Assembly (NCBI GenBank): GCA_028713875.1
Contig: JAQTNM010000019.1
Coordinates: 5,472 to 13,174 of the forward strand
Length of the DNA: 7,703 nt
From: Candidatus Omnitrophota bacterium
GTDB taxonomy: Bacteria; Omnitrophota; Gorgyraeia; Gygaellales; Profunditerraquicolaceae
Reading direction: 5' to 3'
Both the position numbers and the translations under genes were made by a program. Positions 4,058 through 7,703 of the stretch are shown piece by piece. Numbering within the stretch: the first letter of the stretch is position 1; every line of letters begins with the position of its first letter. The notes under the pieces were generated by a model that searched no databases, was not told the DNA's origin, and saw nothing but the letters and a program-made list of their open reading frames with translations.

Positions 4058-5435
4058 TTCTTTTTTTGTAATATTTTTTCAATTCCTGGTCCTTGATGCG
4101 CACCAACTCCGATTCCGGCAACAGGGAAATAATCTCCCAGCCCAGGTCAAGCCCTTCCTCCAGGGTGCGCCTCTCATGATAACCCTGGCTCAGGAACTTC
4201 TTTTCAAATTCATCTCCGAACTTAAGGTAGAGATGGTCCAGCGGCGTAAGCTCCTCCTCGCCGATAATGGAAGCCAGGGCCCTGATGTCCTTTACGTGGG
4301 CATAGCAGGCAAAAAGCTGAGAGGCAAGTGCCGGATGGTCCGACCGCGTCAGCCCCTCTCCTATATTATCCTTCATCAATCGCGATAACGAAGGGAGCCC
4401 TGCGATGGGAGGATAAATACCCCTGGCGTACATTTCTCTCTCCAGGACAATCTGGCCCTCGGTGATGTAGCCGGTCAGGTCGGGTATGGGGTGGGTTATA
4501 TCGTCGTTAGGCATGGTTAAAATGGGCAACTGAGTAATGGAACCGTTTATGCCCTTGATCATCCCTGCTCTTTCATAGAGGCTGGCCAGGTCGCTATAAA
4601 GATATCCCGGGTAACCTTTTCTGGCCGGTATCTCGCCTCTTACCGTGGAAAGCTCCCTTAAGGCCTCGCAATAATTAGACATATCGGTCATGATGACCAA
4701 TACATGCATGTTTTTCTTAAAAGCCAGGAACTCCGCGCAAGCCAATGCCAGACGAGGAGTCTGTAATCTTTCAATGGAGGGGCTGTCAGCCAAGCTCAAA
4801 AATATCGCCACCCTCTCCAGGACCCCGGATTCTTCAAAGCTCTTGATGAAAAAACGCGCGGTATCGTATTTTACGCCCATGGCGGCAAAAATCACGCAAA
4901 AACTTTCGTTCTTGACGCGGGCCTGGCGGCAGATCTGCGTGGCAATGAGGTCATGCGGCAAGCCGCTTCCGGAAAAGATAGGCAGCTTCTGGCCCCTCAC
5001 CAAAGTATTCATTACGTCTATCGCAGACAGCCCTGTTTCAATAATGTTTTTGGGGTAATCCCTGGAGGTGGGATTTATGGCCATGCCGTTGACATCGATC
5101 AACTCTTCATAAACCGGCTTAGGCATGCCATCCAGGGGATTGCCCAGTCCGTCAAAGACCCTTCCCAATACTTCTTCGCAAGCCCCTATCATCAACGGCT
5201 CTTCCCTGAAACGCACCTTGCAGTTTTTTAAAGAAATACCGCTGGTGCCTCCCAAAACCTGGACCACGGCAAACCCTTTGCCTACTTCCAGCGTAATACC
5301 CATCCTGGCTTTGCCTTCCTCATCCACGATCTCCACTAATTCGTTATAACCGACATTGTGTATATTGCGGATAAAGAAGATGGGACCTACTACTTCATCC
5401 ATCCCCAGGTATTCTCTTAAGCTGTAATCTCTCAT
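4032..5435 (-). CDS. atpB: V/A-type ATPase subunit B (regulatory, non-catalytic nucleotide site)
   Basis: 467 residues, slightly long because of a charged tail (KKYYKKRNESKPGRD). The N-terminal beta barrel (1-80) leads to GRVFDGLGNPLDG at 91-103. The position of the P-loop is SGSGLPHD (155-162), the glycine-poor form that marks B subunits. It is followed by YPGYLYSDLASLYERAG (275-291), THPIPDLTGYITEGQI (314-329) and SRLMKDNIGEG (351-361), all B-family signatures. It alternates with A in the A3B3 head and supplies the arginine side of the catalytic sites. The ATG begins directly after the A stop codon (TAAATG), with GGAGGAG at 5448-5454, 12 nt upstream and still inside gene A. Its end overlaps D by 26 nt. 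In the V/A naming used here this is not the F-type subunit a. Confidence 0.96.
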   Translation of the reverse strand: MRDYSLREYLGMDEVVGPIFFIRNIHNVGYNELVEIVDEEGKARMGITLEVGKGFAVVQVLGGTSGISLKNCKVRFREEPLMIGACEEVLGRVFDGLGNPLDGMPKPVYEELIDVNGMAINPTSRDYPKNIIETGLSAIDVMNTLVRGQKLPIFSGSGLPHDLIATQICRQARVKNESFCVIFAAMGVKYDTARFFIKSFEESGVLERVAIFLSLADSPSIERLQTPRLALACAEFLAFKKNMHVLVIMTDMSNYCEALRELSTVRGEIPARKGYPGYLYSDLASLYERAGMIKGINGSITQLPILTMPNDDITHPIPDLTGYITEGQIVLEREMYARGIYPPIAGLPSLSRLMKDNIGEGLTRSDHPALASQLFACYAHVKDIRALASIIGEEELTPLDHLYLKFGDEFEKKFLSQGYHERRTLEEGLDLGWEIISLLPESELVRIKDQELKKYYKKRNESKPGRD

Positions 5436-7193
5436 TTAAAAATCCAACTCCTCCAGCGCCTCGCTGATCTTCCGGGGCAACTTCGCCAACTTATCGAGAT
5501 CGTTTTCCGAATAAGTCAATTTCATGCGCATGATTTCCTGGTATATGGGTATTTCTTTCAACTCGGCCGCGTTTATTCCTTTTTTAACCAGCTCTTCGCT
5601 TTTATGGTAGAAACAGATGATCGCCTTAAGCATAAGGAACTGCTTACGGGCGGAAGAATAAGTATCAATCTTGTCAAAAGCCACCTGCTGCAGGAATGTG
5701 TTCTTAAAGACCTGGCAAACCTCAAGCACAAGCCTTTGCGTCTGGGGAAGCACATCCGCTCCGACGAGCTTGACCACCTGGAGCAGACGCTGTTCCTTCT
5801 GCAGGAGTTCCATTATCGTATAGCGCAAAGAAAGCCATTCGGCATCAATATTTTTATGCCACCATTCTTTTATATCGTCAATATATTCGGAATAGCTGTC
5901 TATCCAGCTTATGGAAGGATAATGCCTGGCATTCGCCAGGTCCCTGTCCAGGGCCCAGAAACAGCGGATAAATCTTTTTGTATGCGCGGTCACCGGCTCG
6001 GAAAAATCCCCTCCCGGAGGGGAAATCGAAGCGATAATGGTAATCGAGCCGTTTTCAGCGTTGAAAGTCTTTACCCTGCCTGCGCGTTCATAGAATTCAG
6101 CCAGGCGCGAGGGTAAGTATGCCGGGAACCCCTCTTCAAGAGGCATCTCCTCCAGCCTTCCGGAAAGCTCGCGCAATGCCTCTGCCCAGCGGGAAGTGGA
6201 ATCCGCCATAAGAGCGACGTTGTAACCCATATCCCGGTAATATTCCGCCATGGTAATGCCTGTATAGATGCTGGCTTCACGCGCAGCCACCGGCATATTG
6301 GAGGTATTAGCGATGAATATCGTCCTTTCCGTCAGCGGCCTTTGCGTGCGGGGGTCAATGATCTTAGGAAAATTCAGAAGAACGTCGGTCATCTCATTGC
6401 CTCTTTCCCCGCAACCTACAAAAATCACAACTTCCGCATCGCTCCATTTGGCCAGTTGATGCTGGATAACGGTCTTACCTGTGCCAAACCCTCCGGGCAC
6501 GGCAACGCAACCGCCTTTACCCACGGGGAAAAGCGTATCAATTACCCTCTGGCCGGTGATCAAAGGTTCAATTATGGACAATCTCTCTTTATAAGGACGG
6601 ACCTTCCTTACCGGCCAGCGCTGGTACATGAAAACTTCCCTGTCCTGCTGGCCGTTTTCAAGAAGCGCTATCCTCTGGTCCAGGGAATAGTCGCCTTCGG
6701 CGGCTACCCATTTGAGTTTGCCTCCCCAGCTAGACGGCATGAGGATCTTGTGTCTAATCAAAGAGCTCTCCTGGACCTGGCCGATGGCTTCTCCCGGGTT
6801 GATCTTATCGCCTTCTTTTTTCAAGGGAACGAAGTGCCATTTTTTCTCCCTGTCTAAAGCCGCAATATGCACGCCCCTGTTGATAAAATATCCTTCTTTA
6901 TCCCTGATAACCTCCAGGGGCCTTTGGATTCCGTCGTAGATGTTACCCAGGAGGCCCGGCCCTAACTCTACGTAAAGAGGATAACCCTGCGTATAAACGA
7001 AGTCTCCCGCCTTTAAAGACGTGGTGTCTTCATAGACCTGGACAAAAGCGTGCGTCTCTTTAAGTCTGACCACCTCACCCACCAGATGTTGCTCTCCCAC
7101 CTCTACCATATCCAGCATTCTTAAGAATGAGACCTCTTCAACCTCAACTACCGGCCCGACTACCCGGTATATTTTACCTGCGACCTTAAGCAT
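5436..7193 (-). CDS. atpA: V/A-type ATPase catalytic subunit A
   Basis: 585 residues, the usual length. Domains in order: an N-terminal beta barrel (about 1-75, KVAGKIYRVVGPVVEVE); the A-specific 'bulge' domain (about 110-190) that separates V/A subunits A from F1 beta; the nucleotide-binding core with Walker A GGFGTGKT (234-241), FVGCGERGNEM with the catalytic Glu263, and Walker B-like ALMADSTSRWAEALRE with Asp331; then SISPPGGDFSEP (389-400) and a helical C-terminal domain. It hydrolyses or makes ATP on the cytosolic side, coupled to H+ or Na+ movement; the ion is set by subunits not seen here. Most relatives have GPFGSGKT, so the Walker A is a mild variant with all functional residues kept. 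The start is ATG 7193 with AAGGAGG at 7204-7210, 10 nt upstream inside gene E. Confidence 0.97.
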   Translation of the reverse strand: MLKVAGKIYRVVGPVVEVEEVSFLRMLDMVEVGEQHLVGEVVRLKETHAFVQVYEDTTSLKAGDFVYTQGYPLYVELGPGLLGNIYDGIQRPLEVIRDKEGYFINRGVHIAALDREKKWHFVPLKKEGDKINPGEAIGQVQESSLIRHKILMPSSWGGKLKWVAAEGDYSLDQRIALLENGQQDREVFMYQRWPVRKVRPYKERLSIIEPLITGQRVIDTLFPVGKGGCVAVPGGFGTGKTVIQHQLAKWSDAEVVIFVGCGERGNEMTDVLLNFPKIIDPRTQRPLTERTIFIANTSNMPVAAREASIYTGITMAEYYRDMGYNVALMADSTSRWAEALRELSGRLEEMPLEEGFPAYLPSRLAEFYERAGRVKTFNAENGSITIIASISPPGGDFSEPVTAHTKRFIRCFWALDRDLANARHYPSISWIDSYSEYIDDIKEWWHKNIDAEWLSLRYTIMELLQKEQRLLQVVKLVGADVLPQTQRLVLEVCQVFKNTFLQQVAFDKIDTYSSARKQFLMLKAIICFYHKSEELVKKGINAAELKEIPIYQEIMRMKLTYSENDLDKLAKLPRKISEALEELDF

Positions 7194-7195
7194 CT

Positions 7196-7703
7196 CTAAA
7201 ATGCCTCCTTAAGCAGATTCATATAAATATCGTCCTGGATGCGCTTTAGGCGCGAAAGAAAACAGTTGTCATATATAAGATGCCCGTCGCAAGACCCCAC
7301 GATTACCCCAATATCCTTAAAATCGCTTTTGTGAAATTTAAAAACGAAGTTCTTCTTAAATCTGTCTGAAGCCAGGGCCGTTGTTTCTTTTATAAAAGCT
7401 TCATTTACCACCGCGGCATCAAGGCTGGAATAAAAAATATCCATGTCCTGGCTGTCGATAACAGAAACCCCTTCAATGATCGCCTTCTTCAAGAAACCGG
7501 GGTAATCTTTGGATTTACGGAATGCTTGCGATTCTTTTATCAGGCTCTCCATAACCTGCTGAACGAATTTACTCTTTTCTTCCAGGAATGCCTTCTTTTT
7601 TTCAAGGTTAAGGCTGGACAAGATCATCTCTTTGTCATGGGCTAACTGCTTCTGAAAGTCCTTGAGCATCTGCTCTTTTTTATTCTCGGCTTCCTGCGCA
7701 GCC
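7196..7703 (-). CDS. atpE: V/A-type ATPase subunit E (peripheral stalk), 5' end outside window
   Basis: The frame is open to the window edge: eleven further codons (AAQEAENKKEQ) precede the first visible ATG at 7669, and their Ala/Glu/Lys coiled-coil character matches a subunit E N-terminus, so the real start lies beyond 7703. About 168 residues are visible. An amphipathic charged helix (to about residue 60) is followed by the globular C-terminal domain, with FKFHKSDFKDIGVIVGSCDGHLIYDN resembling the conserved 'GGV-x-G-R-I-x-DN' turn of subunit E, and a closing SRLKRIQDDI helix. E pairs with a second stalk subunit to hold A3B3 against the membrane part. Overall identity is weak in this family; the assignment rests on the coiled coil, this C-terminal motif and the position directly before A (2-nt gap). 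Confidence 0.85.
   Translation of the reverse strand, partial: AAQEAENKKEQMLKDFQKQLAHDKEMILSSLNLEKKKAFLEEKSKFVQQVMESLIKESQAFRKSKDYPGFLKKAIIEGVSVIDSQDMDIFYSSLDAAVVNEAFIKETTALASDRFKKNFVFKFHKSDFKDIGVIVGSCDGHLIYDNCFLSRLKRIQDDIYMNLLKEAF

Noticed and set aside
5604..6857. Two plus-strand frames of about 170 codons opposite subunit A
   Set aside because: Subunit A is unambiguous on the other strand along this whole stretch. The plus frames have no motifs or ribosome sites.

Overview
The window looks like bacterial chromosome from an uncultured, free-living lineage. My best guess is Candidatus Omnitrophota or a nearby PVC/Elusimicrobia-like group. The basis is a rotary V/A-type ATPase in a bacterial-style E-A-B-D order, a stand-alone type IV pilin-like gene, a small signal-peptide protein with a conserved core and low-complexity Ala/Pro/Gln flanks, and moderate GC. 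This placement is inference: there is no rRNA or marker gene to confirm it.

Layout. Positions 1-133 (minus) hold the first 44 codons of an exported protein that runs off the left edge. It has a good promoter (287-315) and an elaborately folded 5' leader of about 145 nt. A divergent promoter (371-398) drives a type IV pilin-like gene at 406-846 (plus), and the predicted transcript start falls on or next to its ATG. Positions 847-1152 hold no convincing gene, but about 190 nt (958-1145) can fold into a closed three-way junction with long helices: a candidate structured RNA or small palindromic mobile element. All remaining genes are on the minus strand. They are a HAD-family phosphatase (1153-1791), a bidirectional terminator hairpin (1794-1828), a small exported protein with its own strong promoter (1856-2413; promoter 2457-2485), and a tightly packed operon entering from the right edge.

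The operon reads, in transcription order, V-ATPase subunit E (7196 to beyond 7703, partial), A (5436-7193), B (4032-5435), D (3440-4057), a universal-stress-protein-like gene (2940-3422) and a PTS EIIA-like gene (2488-2943). The joints are very tight: 2 nt (E/A), 0 nt (A/B), 26-nt overlap (B/D), 17 nt (D/USP) and an ATGA overlap (USP/EIIA). A and B would form the catalytic hexamer, D the central rotor shaft and E the peripheral stalk. Subunits C, F, I and K are not in the window; I and K would have to lie to the right or elsewhere.

The two most unusual things are the attachment of a USP/EIIA regulatory pair to the tail of the ATPase operon, and the two multi-helix structured nucleic-acid elements at 145-238 and 958-1145. 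Neither element is explained by any gene.
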